DNA of 64,000 nt from Hyphomicrobiales bacterium (GTDB taxonomy: Bacteria > Pseudomonadota > Alphaproteobacteria > Rhizobiales > Beijerinckiaceae), in assembly GCA_930633495.1 (NCBI GenBank), contig CAKNFJ010000001.1, positions 2,291,001-2,355,000 on the forward strand, given 5' to 3'. Made by a program: the position numbers and the translations under genes. The notes beneath the pieces are model-generated. The model was not told the origin of the DNA, did not search any database, and saw only the letters and a program-made list of their open reading frames with translations. Shown here piece by piece: positions 9,772 through 19,084 of this stretch. Within the stretch, counting starts at the first letter, position 1. Each line of letters begins with the position of its first letter.

Positions 9772-10683
9772 TTACTTCCGCAGCTTGGGATCGAGGGCGT
9801 CGCGCAGCGCATCGCCGAGCACGTTGAACGCAAGCACGACCGCGAAGATCACCAGGCTCGGCAGCACCGAGACATGCGGCGCGAAGAACAGGAAGTTGCG
9901 TCCGTCGGCGGCCATGGCGCCAAGCTCCGCGGTCGGCGGCTGGGCGCCCAGGCCGAGGAAGGAGAGCGCCGCGCCGAGCAGGATAACCTGGCCGAAGCGC
10001 AGGGTGACGAAGACGAACATCGCCGACAGGCAATTCGGCAGGACATAGCGCAGGATGATGCGTAGATCGCTCAGGCCGAGCGAGCGGGCCGCCTCGATAT
10101 AGCCCTGCTGCAGCACCACCAGCGCCGAGCCGCGCACGACGCGCGCCATCAGCGGCACGGTCGCGATCGAGAGCGCGATGATGACCGCCGTCAGCCCCGG
10201 CCCGAAGATCGCCGCGATGGCGAGTCCGAACAGGATGGCGGGGAAGGAGAGCAGCACATCCATGCACCGCATCAGGACGCCCGAGAGCTTCGGATAATAG
10301 GCCGCCGCGAAGCCGATGACGCCGCCGATCAGGCAGCCGAAGATCACCGAGGCAGAGCCCATGATCAGCGTCGTCCTGAGGCCGAAGAGCAGGCGGGTGA
10401 TCATGTCGCGGCCCTGCCCGTCTGTGCCGAGCAGGCCCATCTCGCCCGGCGGCTTCAGCGTATTGGCGAGGTCGTTGCCATAGGGGTCGGTCGGGGCGAG
10501 CCAGGGCGCAAAGACCGCGCCGAAGACCGCGAGGACGACGAGGACGAGCGCGATGCAGGCCCCGACATCGGAGAGCAGCATCCTGAGCACCGTCTTCCGG
10601 CGCATGGGCGCGGCGGCCGCGACGCTGACGGCAGCGTCGACGGTCTTGACGCCGGGCTGGAACGGGCTGGTCGAGGAACTCAT
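9772..10683 (-). CDS. ABC transporter permease, DppC/OppC type
   Basis: 303 aa, with the N-terminal helix, the GTDGQGRDMITRLLFG segment typical of DppC and an EAA loop (EAARSLGLSDLRIILRYVLPN) that docks the ATPase. Start ATG 10683 overlaps the stop of the upstream permease as ATGA, so translation is coupled. It forms the inner-membrane channel with the neighbouring DppB-type subunit. Confidence 0.94.
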   Translation of the reverse strand: MSSSTSPFQPGVKTVDAAVSVAAAAPMRRKTVLRMLLSDVGACIALVLVVLAVFGAVFAPWLAPTDPYGNDLANTLKPPGEMGLLGTDGQGRDMITRLLFGLRTTLIMGSASVIFGCLIGGVIGFAAAYYPKLSGVLMRCMDVLLSFPAILFGLAIAAIFGPGLTAVIIALSIATVPLMARVVRGSALVVLQQGYIEAARSLGLSDLRIILRYVLPNCLSAMFVFVTLRFGQVILLGAALSFLGLGAQPPTAELGAMAADGRNFLFFAPHVSVLPSLVIFAVVLAFNVLGDALRDALDPKLRK

Positions 10684-11624
10684 CAGGCGCCCCTCACACG
10701 CGGGTCGAGCACGGCATAGAGGACGTCCACCGCGAGATTGACGAGGATGAAGCCGAGCGACAGCACGATGATCGTGCCCTGCGCCATCGGCAGGTCGCTC
10801 GACAGGATGGCGCCGACCGCAAGCCGGCCGATGCCCGGCCATGAGAACACCGTCTCGGTCACGACCGCGCCGCCGAGCAGGAAGCCGATCTGCAAGCCGA
10901 TCAGCGTGACGACCGGAACCAGCGCATTGCGCAGCGTATGGCGCAGCACGACCCTGCCCTCGCCGAGGCCCTTGGCGCGGGCAGTGCGGACATGGTCGGC
11001 GCCGAGTTCGTCGAGCACCGAGGTCCGGGTCATGCGGGCGACCGGGCCGACGAAGACCCCGCCCAGCGTCAACGCCGGCAGGATGACGCCCTGAATGCCC
11101 TCCCAGGTCCAGAGCGGGCCGGTGCGGCCGGTGAATGGCAGGATCGGGTATTTGAAGCCGAAGAGCCAGATCAGCCCCAGCCCGAGGAAGAAGACCGGCA
11201 GCGACACGCCGGCGACCGAGACCGCCATGATCGCGCGGTCGAGCAGCGAGCCACGATAATAGGCGCCGATCGTGCCGAGCAGCATGCCGAGCGGGATCGC
11301 CCAGATCAGCGAGGCGAACATCAGCTCCAACGTCGGGCCGATGGTGTTGCCGAGCTCCTGCACGACGGGGACGTTGTTGATGATCGAGACGCCGAGATCG
11401 CCCTGCGCGAGCCGCCCGATATAGATCAGGAACTGCTTCCAGAGCGGCTGGTTGAGCCCGAGTTCCTGACGGATGGCCTCGACGACGTCCTGGGTCGCGG
11501 TCGGGCCGGCGCGGACCTGGGCCGGATCGGTCGGCACCACCTGCATCAGCAGGAAGCCGATCAGCAGCACGCCGAGCAGGACCGGCAGGACCAGCAGCAG
11601 CCTTTGCAGCGTATGTTTGAGCAT
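10683..11624 (-). CDS. ABC transporter permease, DppB/OppB type
   Basis: 313 aa with about six membrane helices. It has the DppB start LQRLLLVLPVLLGVLLIGFLL pattern, the QELGLNQPLWKQFLIYI segment and an EAA-like loop (RTARAKGLGEGRVVLRHTLRN). It precedes the DppC-type gene with a 4-nt overlap and follows the YtcJ-type amidohydrolase by 15 bp, so all belong to one operon. Confidence 0.94.
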   Translation of the reverse strand: MLKHTLQRLLLVLPVLLGVLLIGFLLMQVVPTDPAQVRAGPTATQDVVEAIRQELGLNQPLWKQFLIYIGRLAQGDLGVSIINNVPVVQELGNTIGPTLELMFASLIWAIPLGMLLGTIGAYYRGSLLDRAIMAVSVAGVSLPVFFLGLGLIWLFGFKYPILPFTGRTGPLWTWEGIQGVILPALTLGGVFVGPVARMTRTSVLDELGADHVRTARAKGLGEGRVVLRHTLRNALVPVVTLIGLQIGFLLGGAVVTETVFSWPGIGRLAVGAILSSDLPMAQGTIIVLSLGFILVNLAVDVLYAVLDPRVRGA

Positions 11625-11639
11625 CGAGGGGGTCCCGGC

Positions 11640-13286
11640 CTATTGCGCGGCAGCCGCGAGCTGGCCGTGACGGTCGAAGACGACCTCGCCGCCGAGCAGG
11701 GTCAGGTCGCAGCGCACCTCATTCTCGACCTCACCGACGGGGATCGCGAAGATGTCGTGCGAGAGCACGGCGATATCGGCGAGCTGGCCCGGCACCAGCC
11801 GGCCAAGCTTGTCCTCGGCGAACTGGGTGTAGGCGCCGAGCAGGGTATAGGCGTGGACCGCCTCTTCCATGCTCAGCTTCTCAGTGCCGCCGATCTCGGT
11901 GTGGCGCTTGGTCTGGCGGGTGACCATGGTGAAGAGGTTCTTGAACGGGTCGGTGGCGCAGACCGGCGCATCCGAGCTCGCCGCGGCATGCAGGCCGCCA
12001 TCGAGCCATTTGCGCATCGGATAGGAGGCGCCGGCGCGCTCCGCGCCCAGATTGATCACATAGAGATCGCCGAACTCGTAGATGAAGGCCGGCTGCGGCA
12101 CCGGGTCGATGCCGCAGCCGGCCATGCGGGCAAGCTGGCCGTCGGTCAGGAAGCCGCAATGCTCGATGCGGTGGCGGCGGCCCTTGATCGGATGCTCGGC
12201 GCTGTCGGCCTTCTCGATGCCGGAGAGCACCTGTTCGATCGCGGCATCGCCGATGGCGTGGATCGCGAGCTGGTAGCCGAGCTCGTGGTAGTGCCGGAGA
12301 TAGCGGTGCATATCGGCATCGGAATAGATGAAGATGCCGCGATTATCGGGATCGCCGACGAGGTAGGGCTCGCTCATCGCGGCGGTCAGACCGCCAGCGC
12401 TACCATCGCCGAAGACCTTCATCGCGCCGTAGCGCAGGAGGCCGGTCTCGCGGCCGAAGCGGTAGCCGGCTGCATAGGCCTCGTCGCCGATGCCGTCGGC
12501 ATTGCCGTAGATGCAGACCCAGGTCCGCACCGGCAGCGTGCCGGCGCGCGCGACTTCCTCATAGGCCTCGATCTCGGCCATACCGGCGCCCATGCCGACA
12601 CCGGCATCCATCACGCTGGTGAAGCCCTGCGACAGCATGTAGTGCCCGGCCTTCTCGATCGCCGCCTTCAGCTCGGCAAGGCTCTGCTGCGGCATCGCCT
12701 CGACGATCAGGCGCATGGCGCTCTCGGCCAGCAAGCCGGTGAGCTTGTTGTCGCGCCGCTCGATCAGGCCGCCTGACGGGCTCGGCGTGTTGTGGCCGAT
12801 GCCGGCGGCGGCCATCGCCCGGCTGTTGACGACGCCGACATGGCCGCAAGTGCGCTTGATGTAGACCGGATTGTCCGGCGCGACGCGGTCCAGCTCCTCG
12901 GCGGTGGGGTGGCGACCCTCGGCAAGTTCGTTGTGATCGTAGCCACGACCGATCACCCATTCGCCGGGCTTCTTGCCCCTGGCCGCAGCCGCGACGCGGC
13001 GCAGAACCTCGTCGATGCTGTTGACGCCCTCCTCGGGGCGCAGATTGACCTCGCCCATGGCGAGACCGAGCGGCAGCAGATGCATATGCGCATCGTTGAG
13101 ACCGGGAATGGCGACGCGACCGGCCAGATCCACGATCTTCGTGCCCGGCCCCTGGAGCGCCGCGATCTCCGCAGCCGATCCAGCTGCCAGCACCTTGCTG
13201 CCAGCGATCGCCAGGGCTTCCACAAAGCCTTCCGTCAGGCCGCAGAAGATGCGGCCATTCAACAAAACGGTCTCAGCTTGCGTCAT
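11640..13286 (-). CDS. Amidohydrolase family 3, YtcJ/NfdA-like
   Basis: 548 aa, typical length for exoenzyme-regulatory-protein-like (YtcJ) amidohydrolases. GLNDAHMHLLPLG holds the HxH pair, LAIHAIGDAAIEQ and HRIEHCGFL hold further histidines, and SSDAPVCATDPF holds the metal aspartate. It is probably cytoplasmic, as no signal peptide is present. Family members hydrolyse N-substituted formamides and other amides. As first gene of the ABC operon it may process what the transporter imports. Exact substrate unknown. Confidence 0.87.
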   Translation of the reverse strand: MTQAETVLLNGRIFCGLTEGFVEALAIAGSKVLAAGSAAEIAALQGPGTKIVDLAGRVAIPGLNDAHMHLLPLGLAMGEVNLRPEEGVNSIDEVLRRVAAAARGKKPGEWVIGRGYDHNELAEGRHPTAEELDRVAPDNPVYIKRTCGHVGVVNSRAMAAAGIGHNTPSPSGGLIERRDNKLTGLLAESAMRLIVEAMPQQSLAELKAAIEKAGHYMLSQGFTSVMDAGVGMGAGMAEIEAYEEVARAGTLPVRTWVCIYGNADGIGDEAYAAGYRFGRETGLLRYGAMKVFGDGSAGGLTAAMSEPYLVGDPDNRGIFIYSDADMHRYLRHYHELGYQLAIHAIGDAAIEQVLSGIEKADSAEHPIKGRRHRIEHCGFLTDGQLARMAGCGIDPVPQPAFIYEFGDLYVINLGAERAGASYPMRKWLDGGLHAAASSDAPVCATDPFKNLFTMVTRQTKRHTEIGGTEKLSMEEAVHAYTLLGAYTQFAEDKLGRLVPGQLADIAVLSHDIFAIPVGEVENEVRCDLTLLGGEVVFDRHGQLAAAAQ

Positions 13287-13610
13287 CGGCCCTGTCTACC
13301 CTGTTTTCCCTGTTGAATTCTCGCCGTGCGTCCTGGGAAACGGCTCGTATTCGGCAAGCAGATACCGTCACATGCGAACGAAATATCGCTCTCATGCGGC
13401 CCTGTCGGACTGGATCGGGATTTTAGTCTGGACGGCCTGCTCTGAACGCGAAAACTATTCCACTCCGCCGGTTCCCCATGACACTATTTTCTTATTGGCT
13501 TTCCGTCAGCATTGCTCAGAATATTGAACATGGCAAGGGCCGCCGAGCAGACGCGCCCTGCAAAACGCGCAGGAACGACAAGGCGCGCGGAAACGGGAGG
13601 CAGGGCGAAA
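13287..13610. other. Divergent intergenic region, amidohydrolase/ABC operon versus XRE-cupin regulator
   Basis: About 320 bp without a convincing gene. It is richer in A+T than its surroundings around 13430-13530, as expected for promoters in both directions. In-frame TTG (13512) and ATG (13530) codons could extend the regulator N-terminally. I see no clear operator palindrome. Confidence 0.4.
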
Positions 13611-14189
13611 ATGAGCTTTGACGTCGGCGGAAGACTGAAGGAAATCAGGGTCGCAGCTGGGCTTTCCCAGCGCGAGCTCGCCGCACGTTCCGGCGTGACG
13701 CACAGCCTGATCTCGCTGATCGAGCAGAACCGCAACAGCCCGTCGGTCGCATCCCTGCGCAAAATCCTCGACGGCATCCCGATGACGATGGTGAGTTTTT
13801 TTGACGAGGCCAGAGCGCCGAAGGACAAGGTCTTCTTCGAGGCATCCGACCTGCTCGACCTCACCTCTCGCCTGCATCAGGTCAATGGCGGCGAAAGCCG
13901 CGGGCAGATGTCCTTCCGCCAGGTCGGAGACGCCCAGGCCCACAATTTACAGATCCTGCACGAAGCCTACGAGCCCGGGGCCGACACGGGCGTCGCAATG
14001 CTCAAGCACGATTCGCACGAAGGCGGCGTCGTGCTCTCCGGAGAGCTCGAGATCACCGTCGGAGATCAGATCAAGGTTCTGAAGCCGGGCGACGCCTATC
14101 TCTTCGACAGCCGCATCCCGCACCGCTACCGCAATATCGGAACCGAGCGCTGCATCGTGGTCAGCGCCTGCACGCCGCCCTATCTCTAG
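13611..14189 (+). CDS. XRE-family transcriptional regulator with C-terminal cupin (PuuR-like)
   Basis: 192 aa from ATG 13611, which has GGAGGCAGGG just upstream and gives the usual PuuR-like length. An upstream ATG at 13530 would add 27 basic residues. A lambda-repressor helix-turn-helix (LSQRELAARSGVTHSLISLIEQN) is followed by a cupin barrel (GDQIKVLKPGDAYLFDSRIPHRYRN) that likely binds a small effector. It is divergent from the peptide-type ABC and amidohydrolase operon, so it is the natural candidate to repress that operon. No autoregulatory site recognised. Confidence 0.9.
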   Translation: MSFDVGGRLKEIRVAAGLSQRELAARSGVTHSLISLIEQNRNSPSVASLRKILDGIPMTMVSFFDEARAPKDKVFFEASDLLDLTSRLHQVNGGESRGQMSFRQVGDAQAHNLQILHEAYEPGADTGVAMLKHDSHEGGVVLSGELEITVGDQIKVLKPGDAYLFDSRIPHRYRNIGTERCIVVSACTPPYL

Positions 14190-14213
14190 GCGGCGTCCTC
14201 GCTGCCGAAAGCC

Positions 14214-14999
14214 TCAGCCCTCGCGCACCGCAACGATGAACAGGCGCGGGAAGCGCAGCAGCACCTTGCCGTCCTGCTCGACCGGATAGGCCGGGGCGAT
14301 GCACTCGATATAGCGCGCAATGAACTCCCCTTGCTCCTCGGCCGTCAGCCGGTCGAGATAGGGCTTGAGGCCGGTGCTCCTGAACCATTCGGCGATGGCG
14401 GCGACGCCCTCCAGGGCGTGCACATAGGTCGTCTGCCAGATATCGACACGGCAACCAGCCTCCATCAGCCAGCGGCGATAGTCGCCGAAGGAGCCGATCG
14501 CCGAGCGCTCGGCCTTGGCATCGCTGATACGCTCCGCCCACCGCCCTTCGGCAGCGATCTCGCGCATCGCGACATGCGAAGGCTCGGAGAGATTGTTCGG
14601 CATCTGCACGGCGAGGCAGCCGCCCGGCTTGAGCGAGCGCGCCAGCCGCGGAAACAACCCCTCATGGTCGGGCAGCCATTGCAGCACGGCATTGGCGAAG
14701 ATCAGGTCGTAGCCCGCCGCATCGGCCCAGCTTGCGACATCGCCCAGCACAAAGGACAGGTCCGGCAAGCGCCTGCGCGCCTTCTCCAGCATGTCCGGCG
14801 AGGAATCCAGGCCTTCGGTGACGGCCTCCGGAAAGCGCTGCGCGACAAGCTCGGTGCTGTTGCCGGGGCCACAGCCGAGATCGATGCAGCGCTTGGGATC
14901 GACGAGCGGCACGCGGGCGAGCAGATCGGCCGGCGGGCGCGTCCGCTCATCCTCGAAGCGCAGATATTGCGCGGCGTCCCAATCGGGCTTGGCCGCCAT
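14214..14999 (-). CDS. tam: Trans-aconitate 2-methyltransferase-like SAM methyltransferase
   Basis: 261 aa. The SAM motif is [10 protein letters not shown], with the Tam-specific start [25 protein letters not shown] and [20 protein letters not shown]. Tam monomethylates trans-aconitate, a damage product of cis-aconitate that inhibits aconitase. ATG 14999 overlaps the stop of the preceding methyltransferase gene; a GTG one codon earlier is also open. It is the last gene of an iron-type ABC operon. Sequence similarity to Tam is strong, but its setting suggests checking whether the substrate is a different carboxylate. Confidence 0.85.
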   Translation of the reverse strand: MAAKPDWDAAQYLRFEDERTRPPADLLARVPLVDPKRCIDLGCGPGNSTELVAQRFPEAVTEGLDSSPDMLEKARRRLPDLSFVLGDVASWADAAGYDLIFANAVLQWLPDHEGLFPRLARSLKPGGCLAVQMPNNLSEPSHVAMREIAAEGRWAERISDAKAERSAIGSFGDYRRWLMEAGCRVDIWQTTYVHALEGVAAIAEWFRSTGLKPYLDRLTAEEQGEFIARYIECIAPAYPVEQDGKVLLRFPRLFIVAVREG

Positions 15000-15775
15000 C
15001 ACGCGGGCTTCCGGGCGAGCAGGGCGAAGCGGGTCGAGGAGGCCAGCCGGATCGCATCATGCAGCGGCGCGGCGCGCTGCTGTTCCCGCACGACCTGAAT
15101 GTAGTCGGCCGGGGCGATGTCGACGAAGCCGGCGGCCTTCAGCATGCCTTCGAGGCGCTGACGGCTCAGGCCGTCCTTGAAATAGAAGCGGCTGGTGATC
15201 GAGGCATGGGTGTCGGCGTCGATCTGGTGGACAGGCGCGCCGCGCCTGTCGCGCAGCCAGTTGCCGAAGCGGTTGACCAGAGCCTGCCAGCGGCTGCGGT
15301 TGACCCAGTCACCGTCGATGACCAGCAGCCGACCGGCGGGGCGCAGGACACGGAACCACTCACCGAGCGCCGCTTCCGGGTCCGTCAGCGTCCAGACGAG
15401 ATGGCGGGTGATCGCCGCGTCGAAGCTCGCATCGTCGTCGAGCAGGCGCTCGGCATCGCCGAGCCGAAAGCGCGCCGCCTTGCCGTGCTTGGCGCGTGCC
15501 CGTTCCAGCATGGCTTCGGAGAAATCGAGCGCGGTGACGCGGTGGTTCAGCGAAAGCAGCGCGCGGGTGATCTCGCCGGTACCGCAGGCGAGGTCGAGCA
15601 CGTCGAGCGGCTGCGGGCCGAAGGAATCGCCGATCAGCCGCTGGAAGGCCTTCAGCTCACGATCCGACTTGATCGCATGGCCGAAAGAGAGATCGAAGCT
15701 CTCGGCCCGCGCCGACCAATAGGCCCGGATCTCTTCCTTGAGGGTGAAATTGTCGTGCGAGGCGGGAGCGGACAT
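14999..15775 (-). CDS. Class I SAM-dependent methyltransferase in an iron-uptake operon
   Basis: 258 aa. The SAM-binding site is [12 protein letters not shown], followed by [15 protein letters not shown], a UbiE/Methyltransf_11 pattern. The start [17 protein letters not shown] is typical of methyltransferases found beside FecBCD-type transporters. The gene begins 3 bp after the ABC ATPase gene and its end overlaps tam by 4 nt. Its substrate is unknown. A chelator, a chelator breakdown product or a small carboxylate would fit the operon. Confidence 0.82.
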   Translation of the reverse strand: MSAPASHDNFTLKEEIRAYWSARAESFDLSFGHAIKSDRELKAFQRLIGDSFGPQPLDVLDLACGTGEITRALLSLNHRVTALDFSEAMLERARAKHGKAARFRLGDAERLLDDDASFDAAITRHLVWTLTDPEAALGEWFRVLRPAGRLLVIDGDWVNRSRWQALVNRFGNWLRDRRGAPVHQIDADTHASITSRFYFKDGLSRQRLEGMLKAAGFVDIAPADYIQVVREQQRAAPLHDAIRLASSTRFALLARKPA

Positions 15776-15778
15776 GGC

Positions 15779-16564
15779 TCACTGACCGTGGATATAGGGC
15801 TCGACCAAAAGCGTGCCCCGGGCGGAGCGCTCCAAATGCACGCCGACCGCATATGTCTCCGCCACGGCCGGATGCGCAAGCACCATTTCAGGCTGGCCCG
15901 CCTGAGCGATGCGTCCGGCGTTCATGACGAGCACGCGATCGGCGAAGCGCGCCGCCAGCGACAGATCGTGAATCGCCACGACGGTGACGATGCCGCGCCG
16001 GCGCGTCGCCTCGCGGATCGTCGCCATGACGTCGAGCTGGCGGCGGACGTCGAGCGCGCTGGTCGGCTCGTCGAGGAGCAGCACGTCGGGCTCGCGCACC
16101 AGCGCCTGGCCGATCGCCGCGAGCTGGCGCTGGCCGCCCGAGAGCGTGGCGATGTCGCGCGAGGCGAAGGGGCCGAGGCCGAGCTCCGCGATCACCGCCT
16201 CGACGGCATGCGTGTCGTCGGCCGAGGCCGCGAGCGCGAAGCCGCGATGCAGGCTCTTGCGGGCGAGCAGGATGATGTCGAAGACGGACAGCGCGACCCG
16301 CGCCGCGGTATCCTGCGAGAGATAGAAGACTTTTCGCGCCCGCTCGCGCTGCGAAAGCCCGGTAAGGTCCTGGCCGTCGAGGCTGACATGGCCGGCCTCG
16401 GGGCGCAGCAGCCCGGCGGCGCAGCGGAACAGGGTCGATTTGCCGGAACCGTTCGGCCCGACCAGCGCGGCAAGCTCGCCGCGCGGCAGCTCGCCCGTGC
16501 CGAGTCCGCGCAGGATCGGCGTTGCGCCGTAGCGGAAGTCGAGATCGCGGATCGCCAGGGCCAT
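15779..16564 (-). CDS. ABC transporter ATP-binding protein, iron-chelate (FecE/FepC) type
   Basis: 261 aa. Walker A is GPNGSGKST, the signature is LSGGQRQ, and Walker B is VLLLDEPTSALD. These form the ATPase of an iron-siderophore, heme or cobalamin class importer. It is separated from the permease by 2 bp and from the methyltransferase by 3 bp. The actual chelate cannot be read from this subunit. Confidence 0.94.
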   Translation of the reverse strand: MALAIRDLDFRYGATPILRGLGTGELPRGELAALVGPNGSGKSTLFRCAAGLLRPEAGHVSLDGQDLTGLSQRERARKVFYLSQDTAARVALSVFDIILLARKSLHRGFALAASADDTHAVEAVIAELGLGPFASRDIATLSGGQRQLAAIGQALVREPDVLLLDEPTSALDVRRQLDVMATIREATRRRGIVTVVAIHDLSLAARFADRVLVMNAGRIAQAGQPEMVLAHPAVAETYAVGVHLERSARGTLLVEPYIHGQ

Positions 16565-16566
16565 GG

Positions 16567-17628
16567 TCAGGCTGCCTTGTTGCGGATCGACATGACGAGG
16601 CTGAAGAAGAAGGGCACGCCGATCAGCGCCGTGATGATGCCGATCGGATAGATCACGCCGGGCGTGATCACCTTCGAGACGGTGGAGGCAAGCGAGAGCA
16701 GCACCGCGCTGGCAATGGTCGCGACGGGCAGGAAGAAGCGCTGGTCCTCGCCGACCAGGAGCCGCGCGATATGCGGCCCGACCAACCCTATGAAGCCGAT
16801 GCCGCCGACGAAGGAAACCGAGACGGCGGCGAGCAGCGAGGTCGCGACGAGGATTTCCAACCGCAGGCGATCGACGCGGACGCCGAGGCTCTCGGCCCGC
16901 TCGTCGCCGAGCCGAAGCGCGGTGAGCGCCCAGCCGCGCATCAGGAAGAACGGCAGCGCGAGCGCGATCAGCACGGCCGCGACGCCGACCTTGCCCCAGG
17001 TGGCGCGCGCCAGGCTGCCCAGCGTCCAGAACACGATCTGGGTGAGCTGCACCTCGTTGGAGCGGTATTGCAGCAGCGCGGTGATGGCATTGCAGGTGAA
17101 GAGCAGGGCGATGCCGACGAGGATCATGGTCTCGGCGCTGACGCCACGCAGCTTGGTCATGAAGAACAGCACGAGCGAGGCAGACAGCGCGAAGACGAAG
17201 GCGTTCGCCGTGACGATGAAGGGACCGGCGCCGGGCACCACGCTCCAGCCGAACACGATCGCCACCGAGGCACCGACCGTCGCCGCGGCCGAGACGCCGA
17301 GCGTGAAGGGATCGGCCAGCGGGTTGGCGAGGATGGTCTGCATGCCGGCGCCGGAGAGGCCGAGCATGGCGCCGACGGCGAGCGCCATCAGCGCGATCGG
17401 CAGGCGCAGATCCCAGACGATGACGGAGAGGCGCGGGGAAGCCGCCTGCGGATCGATCAGCGTGCGCAGCACGTCGGCCAGCGGCAGGTTGCCCGGCCCG
17501 ATCGAGACATCGAGCGCAACCGCGGCGAGCAGCGCCAGCACGCCGAGAATGACGAGCTTCAGGCGCTTCGCATTGCGCCGACGATAGTCCCCGGTCGCAG
17601 TCGCCGTCACGGGCAGAACAGCCACCAT
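16567..17628 (-). CDS. FecCD-family ABC permease
   Basis: 353 aa, with nine to ten hydrophobic helices. Conserved elements include LRLPIALMALAVGAMLGLSGAG, NPLADPFTLGVSAAATVGA and GIGFIGLVGPHIARLL, all standard in BtuC/FecCD permeases. The N-terminal tail is slightly extended. Only one permease gene is present, so it should work as a homodimer. It sits between binding protein and ATPase genes in a tight operon. Confidence 0.95.
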   Translation of the reverse strand: MVAVLPVTATATGDYRRRNAKRLKLVILGVLALLAAVALDVSIGPGNLPLADVLRTLIDPQAASPRLSVIVWDLRLPIALMALAVGAMLGLSGAGMQTILANPLADPFTLGVSAAATVGASVAIVFGWSVVPGAGPFIVTANAFVFALSASLVLFFMTKLRGVSAETMILVGIALLFTCNAITALLQYRSNEVQLTQIVFWTLGSLARATWGKVGVAAVLIALALPFFLMRGWALTALRLGDERAESLGVRVDRLRLEILVATSLLAAVSVSFVGGIGFIGLVGPHIARLLVGEDQRFFLPVATIASAVLLSLASTVSKVITPGVIYPIGIITALIGVPFFFSLVMSIRNKAA

Positions 17629-17643
17629 CGTCTCAGGCCGCGC

Positions 17644-18780
17644 TCACTGGAGCTTGGCCCAGAACACGCCGGAATAGGAGATCGGCAGGAATTTCTCGTG
17701 GAACTCCTTGAAGACGGCCTCCGGATCGATGTCCTTGAACAGATCCGGATAGAGTTCCTTGGCCATGGCGAGCTCGGCGACGAAGTAATAGGGCGCGTCG
17801 TAGAACTGATGGTAGAAGGCCATCACCTTCTTGCCCTGCACCGCCTTGAGCTGCTGGAAGCCGGGCCGGTTCATCAGCGCCGACATCTCCTTCTGCACCT
17901 TCTCGGGCGTCGCGTCGTAGCCGAGGCTGACGGCGCTGCTGCCCGGATTGCTGCCGTACCAGTTTGCGCCGGTCAGGAAATAGACATCGGGATTGTCGGA
18001 GAGGACCTTCTCCTGCGCCGCCTGCGCCTGGAAGGCCGAGAAATACTGGCTGCCCCAGTTGCGCCCGCCAGCCTCCTCGATGAAGCGGCCGAAGTTGAAG
18101 GGACCGAAGGTGGCGCAGCAGGGCAGAAGCCCGGCAGCGCGCTCGACGAAGACCATCGGCTTGTTCTTGTCGGGGATGGAGCCGACGCGCGCATAGATGC
18201 GGCGGGTCTGGCGCAGATAGTAATCGGCGAAGGCGGCTGCTTCCTTCTCGCGGCCGAGGACGCGGCCGAGAAGCTGGACGCTCGGCAGCACGTTCTGGGT
18301 CGGATCCTGGCGGAAATCGACGAAGATCGTGGCGATGCCGGCCTTCTCGAGCTTGCCGAGCAGGCCGGTCTCCTGCGCCTTGAAGTAGTTGGAGAGGTCG
18401 AGGATGTAGACCTCGGTGCCGAGCGCGGCGATCTTCTCCATGCTGACATCGGCGGCATAGGGATTGCCCATGTTCGCGACATCCTTGGCCTTCGGGAACT
18501 TGGCCAGATATTTCTGCCAGGCGCCCGGATCGTTCTCGATCAGGTCGTTGCCCCAGCCGACGACACGCTTGAACGGATCCTCCCGGTCCAGCATCGCCAG
18601 CGTATAGAGCTGGCGGCCCTCGCTCAGCACGATCTTCGCGGGGTCGCGGGTGACGGTGACGACGCGCCCGGCAAGATCGGTGACCTCGATCGTCTCGGCA
18701 CCGGCAGCGCCGGCGAAGAGCGCGGACGCGCCCAACAGGATGGCGGAAGAAAGGCCGACAAGCCAACGGGGAGCGCGCAT
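17644..18780 (-). CDS. ABC substrate-binding protein, iron-complex type
   Basis: 378 aa. ATG 18780 begins a good signal peptide (MRAPRWLVGLSSAILLG ... AGAE), so the longer upstream frame was rejected. The mature protein opens with TIEVTDLAGRVVTV, the usual FecB/FhuD-like first strand, and has the two-lobed layout with a long linking helix. CCATFGPFNFGRFIEEAGG is unusual in carrying a Cys-Cys pair. It is the first gene of the operon. No TonB-dependent receptor is nearby, so the outer-membrane route must be encoded elsewhere. Confidence 0.9.
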   Translation of the reverse strand: MRAPRWLVGLSSAILLGASALFAGAAGAETIEVTDLAGRVVTVTRDPAKIVLSEGRQLYTLAMLDREDPFKRVVGWGNDLIENDPGAWQKYLAKFPKAKDVANMGNPYAADVSMEKIAALGTEVYILDLSNYFKAQETGLLGKLEKAGIATIFVDFRQDPTQNVLPSVQLLGRVLGREKEAAAFADYYLRQTRRIYARVGSIPDKNKPMVFVERAAGLLPCCATFGPFNFGRFIEEAGGRNWGSQYFSAFQAQAAQEKVLSDNPDVYFLTGANWYGSNPGSSAVSLGYDATPEKVQKEMSALMNRPGFQQLKAVQGKKVMAFYHQFYDAPYYFVAELAMAKELYPDLFKDIDPEAVFKEFHEKFLPISYSGVFWAKLQ

Positions 18781-18855
18781 GAGAAAACGTCCTGCCGAGG
18801 AGGAGGCCCACGCGCTAACACAGCCCGTCTTGGGACGGCAAAGCAATTCTATCTG

Positions 18856-18872
18856 TTTTGAAACGATCTAAA
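18856..18872. promoter_or_regulatory. Candidate Irr iron-control element (ICE-like box)
   Basis: TTTTGAAACGATCTAAA matches the rhizobial ICE consensus TTTAGAA-N3-TTCTAAA at 12 of 14 fixed positions. It ends 76 bp upstream of the binding-protein start. A second palindrome, ATTCTAGAAT, follows at 18881-18890. It suggests control of the iron operon by Irr. The role is inferred. Confidence 0.5.
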
Positions 18873-18969
18873 TTGAATCTATTCTAGAATATCTTCAGGG
18901 TTGTCAGAAAGTGGCCTGTATCGGGCCAAGTGATTTCTAGAGCATGCTCATTTTGCACGGAACCACGCC

Positions 18970-19062
18970 GTCATCCCGGACAAGCCGCGGAGCGGCGCCG
19001 AACCGGGATCCATCATAGAGCGTCGAGCCCTCCGATGGATTCCGGGTCAAGCCCGGAATGAC
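18970..19062. repeat. Class A palindromic repeat, copy 3
   Basis: Runs from gtcatcccgg to cccggaatgac with an internal ATGGATTCCGGG segment. It fills much of the 303-bp gap 18781-19084. The other part holds the iron operon's upstream region. Confidence 0.85.
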
Positions 19063-19084
19063 GACGCGGTTGCGCAGCAGGCTC

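Noticed and set aside
16522..18861. A 779-residue open frame on the plus strand
   Set aside because: Antisense to the iron-type permease and binding-protein genes. No recognisable domain; low-complexity R/G/E-rich sequence.
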